Source: Amaricoccus macauensis
GTDB taxonomy: Bacteria; Pseudomonadota; Alphaproteobacteria; Rhodobacterales; Rhodobacteraceae
Reading direction: 5' to 3'
Length of the DNA: 64,000 nt
Assembly (NCBI RefSeq): GCF_014201905.1
Contig: NZ_JACHFM010000002.1
Location: 806,001-870,000, forward strand
The notes under the pieces were generated by a model. The model did not search any database. It had not been told where the DNA came from and saw only the letters and a list, made by a program, of their open reading frames with translations. The number at the start of each line of letters is the position of its first letter. Within the stretch, counting starts at the first letter, position 1. Below, piece by piece: positions 35,030 through 43,058 of this stretch. The position numbers and the translations under genes are program-made.

Positions 35030-37318
35030 ATGTCGGAAGAACTGAAGCGCGAAGCGCTCGCCTACCACTCTGTTGAACCCGCCGGAAAACTCCAGATCCT
35101 TCCGACGAAGCCTATGGCCACTCAGCGCGATCTCTCGCTCGCCTATAGCCCCGGCGTCGCCTACGCCTGCGAGGCCATCGCCGAGGATCCGGCCACCGCG
35201 GCGCTCTACACCGGCCGCGCCAATCTCGTCGCGGTCATCTCGAACGGCACCGCCGTTCTCGGCCTTGGCAACATCGGCGCGCTCGCCTCGAAGCCGGTGA
35301 TGGAGGGCAAGGCCGCGCTCTTCAAGAAATTCTCGGGCATCGACGTGATGGACCTCGAGGTCGACGAGACCAAGGTCGAGGAATTCGTCGAAGCGATCGC
35401 CCGCCTCGAGCCGACGTTCGGCGGCATCAACCTCGAGGACATCTCCGCGCCCGCCTGCTTCGAGATCGAGAAGAAGCTCAAGGCGCGCATGAAGATCCCG
35501 GTGTTCCACGACGACCAGCACGGGACGGCAATCGTCACCGCCGCCGGCATCCTGAACGCCCTGGAAGTGACGAACCGCGACATCAAGACCGTCCGGATCG
35601 CCTGCAACGGGGCAGGGGCCGCGGCCCTCGCCTGCCTCGACCTGCTGGTGTCGTTCGGCGCGTCGAAGGACAACATCCTCGTCTGCGACCGCAAGGGCGT
35701 GATCCACGCCGACCGCACCGATCTCGACCAGTACAAGGGCGCTTACGCCGCGAAGACCGAGGCGCGCACCCTTGCCGACGCGATCAACGGCGCGGACATC
35801 TTCCTCGGCCTCTCCGCCAAGGACTCGGTGACCCAGGACATGGTCAGGACGATGGCCGCCCGGCCGATCATCTTCGCCATGGCGAACCCGGACCCGGAAA
35901 TCCGGCCAGAGCTGGTGCACGAGGTGCGCTCCGACGCCATCGTCGCCACCGGCCGCTCGGACTACCCGAACCAGGTCAACAACGTCCTCTGCTTCCCGTT
36001 CATCTTCCGCGGCGCCCTCGACTGCGGCGCCACCGAGATCAACGAGGCGATGAAGCGCGCCTGCGCCGAGGCAATCGCCCGTCTCGCACGGATCGAAGCC
36101 TCCGACGTGGTGCTCGCCGCCTACGGCGCGGACTCGCTGCACTTCGGCCCGGAATACATCATCCCGAAGCCGTTCGACCCGCGCCTCATCGTCGAGGTGG
36201 CCCCCATCGTCGCCCAGGCCGCGATGGACTCCGGCGTCGCCACCCGGCCGATCGAGGACATGGACGCCTATCGCGAGCGGCTCCAGGGCTTCGTCTTCCG
36301 CTCGGGCCTGCTGATGAAGCCGGTCTTCGACCAGGCCGCCCGCGGCCCGAAGCGCGTGGTCTTCGCCGAGGGCGAGACCGAGCGGGTGCTTCACGCCGCG
36401 TCGCAGGCGGTCGGCCTCAAGATCGCCCGCCCGATCCTGATCGGCAACGCCGAGACGATCGCCGAGCGCGCGAAGGAACTGCGCCTCAACATCGGGCCGG
36501 ACGGTGACGTGGACGTGGTCGATCCGGCGACGATCGACGTGGACGCCTATGCCGAGATCCTGCACCGCCGCTCCGGCCGCTCGGGCATCAATCCGCGCGA
36601 AGCCCTGCGCGGCGTGCGCAACGACCCGACCGTGCTCGCCTGCCTGATGGTGGAATCCGGCGAGGCCGACGCTGCGATCTGCGGCGTCAACGGCCGCTTC
36701 GGCCACCATCTCGGTCTCGTGGAGGGTATCATCGGGCTCCGCCCCGGTGCGCGCTCGCTCGCGACGATCTCCGGCCTCGTCATGCCGAAGGGCACGTTCT
36801 TCATCGCCGACGCCTACGTGAACCTTGAGCCGTCGGCCGACGAGATTGCGGACGTCACCGAGCTCGCCGCGGCCGCCATGCTCCGCATGGGCGTGCAGCC
36901 GCGCGCGGCCCTCGTCAGCCACGCAAACTTCGGCGACCGCCCGAGCGCAAGCTCGCGCAAGATGCGCGAAGCGATGGAGATCCTCCGCATGCGCTCGCCG
37001 GACTTCGAGGTCGACGGCGAGATGCACGCTGACGCCGCCCTCGACGTGACCCTGCGGTCGCGCGCCTACAAGCATTCGACGCTGACCGGTGCCGCGAACC
37101 TCTTCGTCATGCCGAACGCCGACGCCGCGCACATCTCGCTGAACCTGCTGAAGGTCCTCGGCGGTGCGGTGCCGGTTGGCCCGATCCTGCTCGGCGCGGC
37201 AAAGCCCGTCCACATCGCCTCGCAGTCCGTGACGGTTCGCGGCCTTCTCAACCTCACCGCAATCGCGGTGGTCGAGGCCCAGACCGAGACCGCGGAACTG
37301 CGCGCCGCCGCGGAGTAA
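35030..37318 (+). CDS. maeB: NADP-dependent malic enzyme with C-terminal phosphotransacetylase-like domain
   Basis: 762 residues. The first 430 form the malic enzyme: LQILPTKPMATQRDLSLAYS, YTGRANLVAVISNGTAVLGL, VFHDDQHGTAIVTAAGILNA and IACNGAGAAALACLDLLVSF. The rest (about 440-760) is the phosphate-acetyltransferase-like regulatory domain (KRVVFAEGETERVLHAASQA, GLVMPKGTFFIADAYVNLEP), which in MaeB proteins is not catalytic but binds acetyl-CoA and controls activity. It decarboxylates malate to pyruvate, producing NADPH and feeding the adjacent pyruvate dehydrogenase. The start lies behind AGGGGAAA. A strong hairpin follows the stop. Confidence 0.96.
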   Translation: MSEELKREALAYHSVEPAGKLQILPTKPMATQRDLSLAYSPGVAYACEAIAEDPATAALYTGRANLVAVISNGTAVLGLGNIGALASKPVMEGKAALFKKFSGIDVMDLEVDETKVEEFVEAIARLEPTFGGINLEDISAPACFEIEKKLKARMKIPVFHDDQHGTAIVTAAGILNALEVTNRDIKTVRIACNGAGAAALACLDLLVSFGASKDNILVCDRKGVIHADRTDLDQYKGAYAAKTEARTLADAINGADIFLGLSAKDSVTQDMVRTMAARPIIFAMANPDPEIRPELVHEVRSDAIVATGRSDYPNQVNNVLCFPFIFRGALDCGATEINEAMKRACAEAIARLARIEASDVVLAAYGADSLHFGPEYIIPKPFDPRLIVEVAPIVAQAAMDSGVATRPIEDMDAYRERLQGFVFRSGLLMKPVFDQAARGPKRVVFAEGETERVLHAASQAVGLKIARPILIGNAETIAERAKELRLNIGPDGDVDVVDPATIDVDAYAEILHRRSGRSGINPREALRGVRNDPTVLACLMVESGEADAAICGVNGRFGHHLGLVEGIIGLRPGARSLATISGLVMPKGTFFIADAYVNLEPSADEIADVTELAAAAMLRMGVQPRAALVSHANFGDRPSASSRKMREAMEILRMRSPDFEVDGEMHADAALDVTLRSRAYKHSTLTGAANLFVMPNADAAHISLNLLKVLGGAVPVGPILLGAAKPVHIASQSVTVRGLLNLTAIAVVEAQTETAELRAAAE

Positions 37319-37338
37319 CTCCCGCCGCCACCACACTC

Positions 37339-37374
37339 GCCCCGGGCCCGCCTGAATGATGGCGGGGCCGGGGC
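37339..37374 (+). terminator. hairpin after maeB
   Basis: GCCCCGGGCCCGCC (37339-37352) pairs with GGCGGGGCCGGGGC (37361-37374) at 13 of 14 positions, loop TGAATGAT, 20 bases after the maeB stop. The stem is very stable, but no T-run follows (GCCACAAATT). Terminator is the likely role. Confidence 0.6.
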
Positions 37375-37390
37375 AGCCACAAATTCCAAA

Positions 37391-37409
37391 GAGAATCCGA
37401 TTTATTCTC
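37391..37409. promoter_or_regulatory. GAGAAT-N7-ATTCTC dyad in an AT-rich spacer
   Basis: A perfect 6-base inverted repeat (37391-37396 and 37404-37409) in the AT-rich part of the 235-base gap between maeB and the next gene. Its position about 145 bases upstream of the small exported-protein gene fits an operator or upstream promoter element. No known regulator consensus was matched. Confidence 0.4.
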
Positions 37410-37553
37410 AATACCTTGTAAGCGATCGTATCACGCGTGGGCGCCAGACTGTGACCCCTCGGGGTCGCGGGACTTCGCCGACGGAGCCTCCGACGGATTG
37501 CGTCCCCGGCCCATCCGGTATCTGATCATGGCCGCAATTCATTGGAGAGGCTC

Positions 37554-38039
37554 ATGATTGATCGGACATCCAGCAGGATTCTTCTCGCACTCCCGCTCGC
37601 ATTGACGATCGGCACCACCGCTGGACTGGCTCAGGATCCAGCCCCCAGTGCCTCGGCCCCCGCAGCGCCTCCGGCAGTGGCCATGCTCAACGACGGCTGG
37701 GCCGAAGCGCGGCTGGCCGGTGCCCAGCGCGAGGGCGACACCATGACGGTTCGCGTTCGCTTTTACAGGGCGGAGGGCGTCGAGGGCAGCAGGGTACTCT
37801 ATGGGACCCTGTCGAAGTCCGTCTGGGAGACCGATATCTACATTGTCGCCGGCGACAAGAAGTATCTCCTGTTGAAGGACAGCGAGGGAAACGCGATCGC
37901 ACCGGCGAACCTCATGCTGGATGACGACGGACCGCAGGCAGGCGCCTGGTACGGAACCTTCCCCGCACCGCCCGCGGGCGAGGCAGCGGTGCTGCACCTG
38001 CCGGCAATGGAGCCGCTTGGCCCGTTCCCCGCACCGTGA
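37554..38039 (+). CDS. small exported protein, unknown function
   Basis: 161 residues from the ATG at 37554 behind GGAGAGG. A signal peptide (about 1-30, MIDRTSSRILLALPLALTIG, ending GLA-QD) is followed by an Ala/Pro-rich stretch and a beta-rich domain: LNDGWAEARLAGAQREGDTM, TVRVRFYRAEGVEGSRVLYG and KYLLLKDSEGNAIAP. It has no cysteines. I do not recognise the family. It is immediately followed by an OmpA-like gene, with which it either overlaps by four bases or is separated by 17, so the two probably act together in the envelope. Confidence 0.75.
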   Translation: MIDRTSSRILLALPLALTIGTTAGLAQDPAPSASAPAAPPAVAMLNDGWAEARLAGAQREGDTMTVRVRFYRAEGVEGSRVLYGTLSKSVWETDIYIVAGDKKYLLLKDSEGNAIAPANLMLDDDGPQAGAWYGTFPAPPAGEAAVLHLPAMEPLGPFPAP

Positions 38040-38056
38040 CGCGGCGAGGTTCAAAG

Positions 38057-38665
38057 ATGTCCCGATCCCGGTTCGGCCGTGCGGCGATCCTGGTCGCGGC
38101 TGTTTCCGCCACGCCGGCCACGTCAGCCGGCGCGCAAGGCACGACCGCAGTCATCCTGCCACTTGAGGCGACGGTTCTCGATCTCACGGCGACCGTCCGC
38201 GACATGTCGGGCGGCGTGTCGGCCATCTCGGCGGAGGCACAGGCGACACTCGGACGGAGCAACGACATTGCCGTCCGCACAGTCGGAGACGACGTCATCC
38301 TCTCGGTCACCAGCGACGTCCTCTTCGGCTTCGACAGTGCCGAGCTCTCGTCCGAGGCGAGGGCGAGCCTGAGCGACATCGCCAGCGTGATCCTGCGCGC
38401 GCCCGAAGGGAAGGTCATGGTCGTCGGGCATACGGACTCGAAAGGCTCCGACGCGTACAACCTCGAACTCTCACAGCGCCGCGCCGACACGGTCGCAGGC
38501 TTTCTGGAGGAAGCCGACGTTCCCGCCGACCGCCTGACAACGGAAGGACGCGGCGAAGCCGAACCACTTGCGGCAAACGAGGTATCCGGTCAGGACAACC
38601 CGGAAGGCCGGGCACAGAACCGGCGCGTCGAGTTCGTCATGCCAAAGACGATGCTGCAGAACTGA
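38057..38665 (+). CDS. OmpA-family peptidoglycan-binding protein
   Basis: 202 residues from the ATG at 38057, preceded by GAGGT; a GTG at 38036 that overlaps the previous stop (GTGA) is the alternative. A signal peptide ends near TSAGA-QG. The C-terminal OmpA domain (about 85-195) reads VLFGFDSAELSSEARASLSD, VMVVGHTDSKGSDAYNLELS and QRRADTVAGFLEEADVPADR, then NRRVEFVM, with the Asp and Arg that contact diaminopimelate. The N-terminal part is short and helical, with no beta-barrel. Probably tethers the envelope or its neighbour to peptidoglycan. Confidence 0.88.
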   Translation: MSRSRFGRAAILVAAVSATPATSAGAQGTTAVILPLEATVLDLTATVRDMSGGVSAISAEAQATLGRSNDIAVRTVGDDVILSVTSDVLFGFDSAELSSEARASLSDIASVILRAPEGKVMVVGHTDSKGSDAYNLELSQRRADTVAGFLEEADVPADRLTTEGRGEAEPLAANEVSGQDNPEGRAQNRRVEFVMPKTMLQN

Positions 38666-38828
38666 TCCTGCTCGGGACACGAAGGGGAAGCGGATCGGCA
38701 GGGCCGGCCATGCCGCCGCTTCATCCCGGCTGCCGGGTGATCTCCCGACACGGCACGGCACGGCAGACGCCGCCGTCAGATCGCACCTGACCACCCGACC
38801 CACAATGTCGTTAGATATCAGTCGCTTA

Positions 38829-38851
38829 AGAAAAATGCGCGACATGCGCAT
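38829..38851 (-). terminator. terminator of the solute-binding-protein gene
   Basis: Read on the - strand, ATGCGC, loop ATGTC, GCGCAT is followed directly by TTTTCTT, seven bases after the stop codon. An overlapping perfect palindrome GACATGCGCATGTC (38841-38854) gives an alternative fold. It is one of the few intrinsic terminators here with a real T-run. Confidence 0.65.
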
Positions 38852-38857
38852 GTCCTG

Positions 38858-40597
38858 TCACCCCTCCACCCAGACCCGTTCCAGTTGCATCTCGAAGGCC
38901 GGGTGCATCACCAGGCCGTGCACCCGGTGCGTCATGTGGCGGAAGGTCTTGCGCCAGTAGGGCTGGATGATGATCCCCGACGACTGGACGATGCTCTGAA
39001 GCGTGCGCATCGTCTCCCGCCGCACGTCCGGGTCATAGATCGCAAGGGCCTTGTCGAGCAGCCGGTCGAACTCCGGGTTGGAGAATCCGGTCTCGTTCCA
39101 TGGCACGCCGGTGCGGTAGGCAAGGGCATAGACCTGCACCCCGAGCGGCCGCATGTTCCACTCCGTTGCCGAAAACGGATACTCCCGCCAGTTCGCCCAG
39201 TAGGTGTTGCCGGGCAGTACGGTCCGCTTCACCCTGAAGCCCGCATCCCGCATCTGCGCCGCCATCACGTCGCAGGTTTCGCGCACCAGATCGTCGTCGA
39301 GCGAGATGATCTCGAACTCGAAACCAGCATGGCCCGACGCTTCCAGCAGGGTTCGCGCGGCGTCCGGATCCCGGGTCAGCGGGGGCAGGGCGGCATACTC
39401 CGGATGCATCGGCCCCACGTGATGGTTCTCCGCCACCGTTCCGAGCCCCTGATAGCCAAGGTCGAGCACCACCGCATTGTCGATCGCAAGCTGCACCGCC
39501 CGCCGCACCTCAAGCACGTCGTAGGGCGGCTTCGTCACGTTCATCCGCACGGTGACGGTGTTCGCGGTCAGCGCCTCGGACTTCTTCAGTCCGAGCCCGT
39601 CGAGGATGTCGATGAACCCCGGTGGCGTCTCATAGCTCGTGTCGATCTCGTCGTCCTCGAATGCCGCCGCAGCCGCTTCCGGGTCAGTGCCGAGGTCGAG
39701 ATACTCGATCCGGTCGAGCCGCACCGGCCCGACGCCCGGGATGCTGTCTCCCCACCAGCCGCCCGGCCGCCGGACGAGGGACGCCCTGACACCCGGCTCG
39801 ACACCCTCGAGCGTCCACGGCCCGGTCCCGACCGGCGCCTTGGTGACGTCGGCACCCGCGGCATCAAAGCCCCGATGCACGATGAGCGCGGGATAGTCGC
39901 AGAGGTTCGGGATGAAGCTGATATCCGACGCCGGCAGGACCACCTTGACCGTGTGGTCGTCGAGCGCCTCGACCGTGCCCGGCCGAAGGCCGAAGGTCTC
40001 GCGGCTGCGCTCCTCCTGCACGACGCTGCCGTCGCGACGCCGCACCTCGGCGACATAGGTCTCCGTACCGGTCGCCTCGGTCAGCGCCGCAATCCGCGTC
40101 GCCATGGAGTTTCCCGGCACATGCGCCTCGGCCCACCTGGTGAAGTTGTGGACCACATCCTCCGCCGTGAAGGGTTCACCGTTCGACCAGACGGCACCCC
40201 GGCGCAGGCGCAGCACATACTCGGTCGCGGCGTCGTTCACCTCCCAGCTCTCCGCCAGCCACGGGATGAAGGTGAAATCCGCCGTGAACCGCACCAGCGG
40301 CTCCAGGGTGCCGCGAACCACGTTCGCCATCTGCGACCAGTCGAAGAGGCGGGGGTCGGTGATCGGCATGACCGCCATGGCGATCCGGAGCGTACCACCC
40401 GTCGCTTCGGCCGGCTCCGCATGCGCCGCACCGGGCCGCGCCAGCCCGAGCAACCCGAGCGCGGCGGATGCCTTCAGCCCGAGCGCCGTCGCCATGGCCA
40501 GGAACTCGCGCCGATCGATCCGCCCGGCGCGATGCGCAGCGAGCAGTTGCGGCACCGTGCCATGCACGGGCTTGCCGTTGATCGTGTCGTGAACCAT
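38858..40597 (-). CDS. dipeptide/oligopeptide-type ABC solute-binding protein with Tat-like signal
   Basis: 579 residues of the family-5 solute-binding type (SBP_bac_5). The N-terminus carries a twin-arginine-like signal, RIDRREFLAMATALGLKASA with cleavage near AAHA, after about 28 leading residues. Family blocks include FIPWLAESWEVNDAATEYVL, RLRRGAVWSNGEPFTAEDVV, DNAVVLDLGYQGLGTVAENH and the C-terminal QPYWRKTFRHMTHRVHGLVM. It should bind a peptide or similar ligand in the periplasm. No permease or ATPase genes lie beside it, so it is an orphan. It is divergent from miaA, and its T-run terminator is at the 3' end. Confidence 0.9.
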   Translation of the reverse strand: MVHDTINGKPVHGTVPQLLAAHRAGRIDRREFLAMATALGLKASAALGLLGLARPGAAHAEPAEATGGTLRIAMAVMPITDPRLFDWSQMANVVRGTLEPLVRFTADFTFIPWLAESWEVNDAATEYVLRLRRGAVWSNGEPFTAEDVVHNFTRWAEAHVPGNSMATRIAALTEATGTETYVAEVRRRDGSVVQEERSRETFGLRPGTVEALDDHTVKVVLPASDISFIPNLCDYPALIVHRGFDAAGADVTKAPVGTGPWTLEGVEPGVRASLVRRPGGWWGDSIPGVGPVRLDRIEYLDLGTDPEAAAAAFEDDEIDTSYETPPGFIDILDGLGLKKSEALTANTVTVRMNVTKPPYDVLEVRRAVQLAIDNAVVLDLGYQGLGTVAENHHVGPMHPEYAALPPLTRDPDAARTLLEASGHAGFEFEIISLDDDLVRETCDVMAAQMRDAGFRVKRTVLPGNTYWANWREYPFSATEWNMRPLGVQVYALAYRTGVPWNETGFSNPEFDRLLDKALAIYDPDVRRETMRTLQSIVQSSGIIIQPYWRKTFRHMTHRVHGLVMHPAFEMQLERVWVEG

Positions 40598-40748
40598 GCA
40601 CCAATTCCCGCAGGGGACGCGCCCGGACCCCGCGAGACCATAGCAGGGCGTTCCGCCAGTGCGTCAACTGAAGTTGCCGTGGCTGCACTTTGCGCGGTAC
40701 GAGGCGGGATCATCGGCTGCGCGTATTGTTCGGATAATGGAGATTATG

Positions 40749-41651
40749 ATGAATATGGATTCTCTGGATCCCGTGCTGATCGCCGGGCCTACGGCCAGCG
40801 GCAAATCCGAGCTCGCCATTCGCCTCGCCGAGCGCGACGGCGGTTGCGTCATCAACGCCGACGCGAGCCAGGTCTACGCCTGCTGGCGGGTGCTGAGCGC
40901 CCGCCCCGATGAGGAGGATCTGAAGCGCGCGCCGCACCGGTTGTTCGGTCACGTCGCCGCCACGCGTCGCTATTCCACCGGCGACTGGCGGCGTGCCGCG
41001 CTGGACGCGATTGCCGTTGCTCAACGCGACGGCCTGCGGCCGATCGTCGTCGGCGGCACCGGGCTCTACTTCAGCGCGTTGACCGACGGGCTCGCGGACA
41101 TACCGTCAATCCCGCCCGAGGTCCGCGCACGCTCGGACGCCATGCTGTCGGACGGCACCGCCATGATGCTCGCCGAAATCGACCCGGAGACGCGCTCGCG
41201 GATCGACACGGCGAACCCGATGCGCGTGCAGCGCGCGTGGGACGTGTTCACCGCCACCGGCCGCGGTCTCGCATGGTGGCACGCTCACGCGCCCGCATCC
41301 GGAATTGCCACTTCCGCCCGCATCGTGGTGATGCCGGCGTCCCCGGCGCTTGAACGCAACATTGCCAGACGGATCGACGTCATGCTGGCGCACGGTGTCC
41401 TCGACGAGGTCCGCGCATTCGGCGAACTCGACGCATCGGCCGATCTGCCAGCGGCGCGCGCCATTGGCGCAGCCGAGTTCGGACGGCATCTGCGCGGCGA
41501 CGCCTCACTTGACGAGGCGCGCGCCGCGACAGCGATCGCGACGCGCCGTTTCGCCAAGCGTCAGCGCACCTGGCTCCGGGGCCGGATGGCCGACTGGGCC
41601 TGGGCGGATCCGAGCGAACGCGATCTGCTCGCGCTCGTGCCGGCTCGCTGA
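40749..41651 (+). CDS. miaA: tRNA dimethylallyltransferase
   Basis: 300 residues. It adds the isopentenyl group to A37 of tRNAs that read UNN codons. The first residues are uncertain because several in-frame ATGs (40737, 40746, 40749, 40755) lie close together; 40749 has GGAG six bases ahead. The P-loop PVLIAGPTASGKSELA (Lys19), the DASQVY motif, IVVGGTGLYFSALTDGL, and AARAIGAAEFGRHLRG with FAKRQRTWLRG are all present. It is convergent with the sulfhydrylase gene, with only 8 bases between the stops. Confidence 0.94.
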   Translation: MNMDSLDPVLIAGPTASGKSELAIRLAERDGGCVINADASQVYACWRVLSARPDEEDLKRAPHRLFGHVAATRRYSTGDWRRAALDAIAVAQRDGLRPIVVGGTGLYFSALTDGLADIPSIPPEVRARSDAMLSDGTAMMLAEIDPETRSRIDTANPMRVQRAWDVFTATGRGLAWWHAHAPASGIATSARIVVMPASPALERNIARRIDVMLAHGVLDEVRAFGELDASADLPAARAIGAAEFGRHLRGDASLDEARAATAIATRRFAKRQRTWLRGRMADWAWADPSERDLLALVPAR

Positions 41652-41659
41652 CCGAGAAG

Positions 41660-42946
41660 TCACATGGCCTTTGCCATCGCCTGGTCGAGATCGTTGATCA
41701 GGTCCGCCGGGTCCTCGATGCCGATCGAGAGGCGCAGCATGCTCGGGTCGGCTCCGGCCGCCTTCTGCTGTTCCGGCGTCAGCTGCCGGTGCGTCGTCGA
41801 GGCCGAGTGGATGATGAGCGAGCGCGCGTCGCCGAGGTTCGCCACGTGGCTGAAGAGCTCGACCGAGTTCACCACCTTCACGCAGGCGTCGTACCCGCCC
41901 TTGAGCGCAAAGGTGAAGAGCGAGCCGGCGCCACGCGGATAGAGCCGCTTTGCCCGGTCGTACCACGGCGACGATGCGAGGCCCGCATAGGTCACCGACT
42001 CGACGCGATCGTCCTTCTCGAGCCATGCCGCCACGGCTTCGGCGTTCGCCACATGCTTCTGCATCCGAAGGCTCAGGGTCTCGGTGCCGAGCAGCGTCAG
42101 GAATGCGTTCTGCGGCGCCATCGTCATTCCGAGATCCCGGAGCCCGATCGCGATGCCGTGGAAGGTGTAGGCCATCGGCCCGAAGGTCTCGGCGAACTTC
42201 AACCCGTGATAGGCAGGTTCCGGCTCGGTCATCGACGGGAAGCGGTCCGAGGCCAGCCAGTCGAACTTCCCCGAGTCGACGATGCAGCCGCCGATCACCG
42301 TGCCGTTGCCGGTCAGGAACTTCGTGGTGGAGTGCACCACGATCGTCGCACCCATCTCGATCGGCCGGCAGAGGTATGGGCTCGCGGACGTGTTGTCGAT
42401 GATCAAGGGCACGCCGATGCGACCGGCGATCTCGGCCAGTGCCGGGATGTCGGTGACGTAGCCGCCCGGATTGGCGATCGACTCCGCGAAGATCGCCCGC
42501 GTCCGGCCATCCGCCAGCGCCTCGACTGCCGCGAGGTCATCGGTATCGACGAAACGCGCCTCCCAGCCGAACCGCCGGATGGTGTGCGTGAACTGCGTCA
42601 CCGTGCCGCCGTAGAGCCGCGTCGAGGCGATGATGTTGTCGCCCGGCTGCATCAGCGGGAAGAGCGCCATGATCTGCGCCGCATGCCCGGAAGAGGTGCA
42701 GACCGCCCCTACTCCGCCTTCCAGCGACGCGATCCGCTCCGCGAGCGTCATCACCGTCGGATTGGTGAGGCGCGAATAGATGTAGCCGACTTCCTGAAGG
42801 TTGAAGAGCGCCGCCGCGTGATCCGCGTCCCGGAAGACGTAGCCGGAGTTCTGATAGATCGGTGTCTGCCGCGCCCCGGTCGCCGGGTCGGGCCGTGCAC
42901 CCGCGTGGATCTGCAGCGTGTCGAATCCGTAAGGCGTCTCCGCCAT
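41660..42946 (-). CDS. metY: O-acetylhomoserine sulfhydrylase (aminocarboxypropyltransferase)
   Basis: 428 residues, the longer (about 430) form of the Cys/Met PLP enzymes, using O-acetylhomoserine and sulfide to give homocysteine. The start at 42946 follows GGAGG by five bases. Seen blocks: DTLQIHAGARPDPATGARQT, PIYQNSGYVFRDADHAAALF, the PLP-binding VVHSTTKFLTGNGTVIGG with the Schiff-base lysine, and the end SIGIEDPADLINDLDQAM. The 5' gap holds palindromic sequence but I could not fit it to a SAM riboswitch. Cystathionine-type activities are less likely given the length and the STTKFLTGNG block. Confidence 0.92.
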   Translation of the reverse strand: MAETPYGFDTLQIHAGARPDPATGARQTPIYQNSGYVFRDADHAAALFNLQEVGYIYSRLTNPTVMTLAERIASLEGGVGAVCTSSGHAAQIMALFPLMQPGDNIIASTRLYGGTVTQFTHTIRRFGWEARFVDTDDLAAVEALADGRTRAIFAESIANPGGYVTDIPALAEIAGRIGVPLIIDNTSASPYLCRPIEMGATIVVHSTTKFLTGNGTVIGGCIVDSGKFDWLASDRFPSMTEPEPAYHGLKFAETFGPMAYTFHGIAIGLRDLGMTMAPQNAFLTLLGTETLSLRMQKHVANAEAVAAWLEKDDRVESVTYAGLASSPWYDRAKRLYPRGAGSLFTFALKGGYDACVKVVNSVELFSHVANLGDARSLIIHSASTTHRQLTPEQQKAAGADPSMLRLSIGIEDPADLINDLDQAMAKAM

Positions 42947-42997
42947 GGTTGCCTCCATTGACCAGTCGAGCGGACGCTAGTTGAGCCTCTCGTGGGT

Positions 42998-43026
42998 GGC
43001 AACGTTGCCGCTGCGCTGGAAGCGGC
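42998..43026. promoter_or_regulatory. palindrome and stem in the metY / App1-gene divergent spacer
   Basis: GGCAACGTTGCC (42998-43009) is a perfect 12-base palindrome, and GCCGCT (43007-43012) pairs with AGCGGC (43021-43026). On the - strand both would be in the metY leader. They may be an operator or mutually exclusive leader stems; the symmetry is certain, the function is not. Confidence 0.4.
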
Positions 43027-43058
43027 CTAGTCTCGCCGCCAGACCAGGAGACCACAGC

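Noticed and set aside
35006-37411. Long antisense frame over maeB (about 800 codons)
   Set aside because: Same codon-mirror effect; no ribosome site, no recognisable domain, and the + strand gene is firmly identified.
42947-43058. SAM-II or SAM/SAH riboswitch ahead of the sulfhydrylase gene
   Set aside because: Stems exist, but the conserved pseudoknot and core bases of these riboswitches could not be found by eye; kept only as a structured leader.
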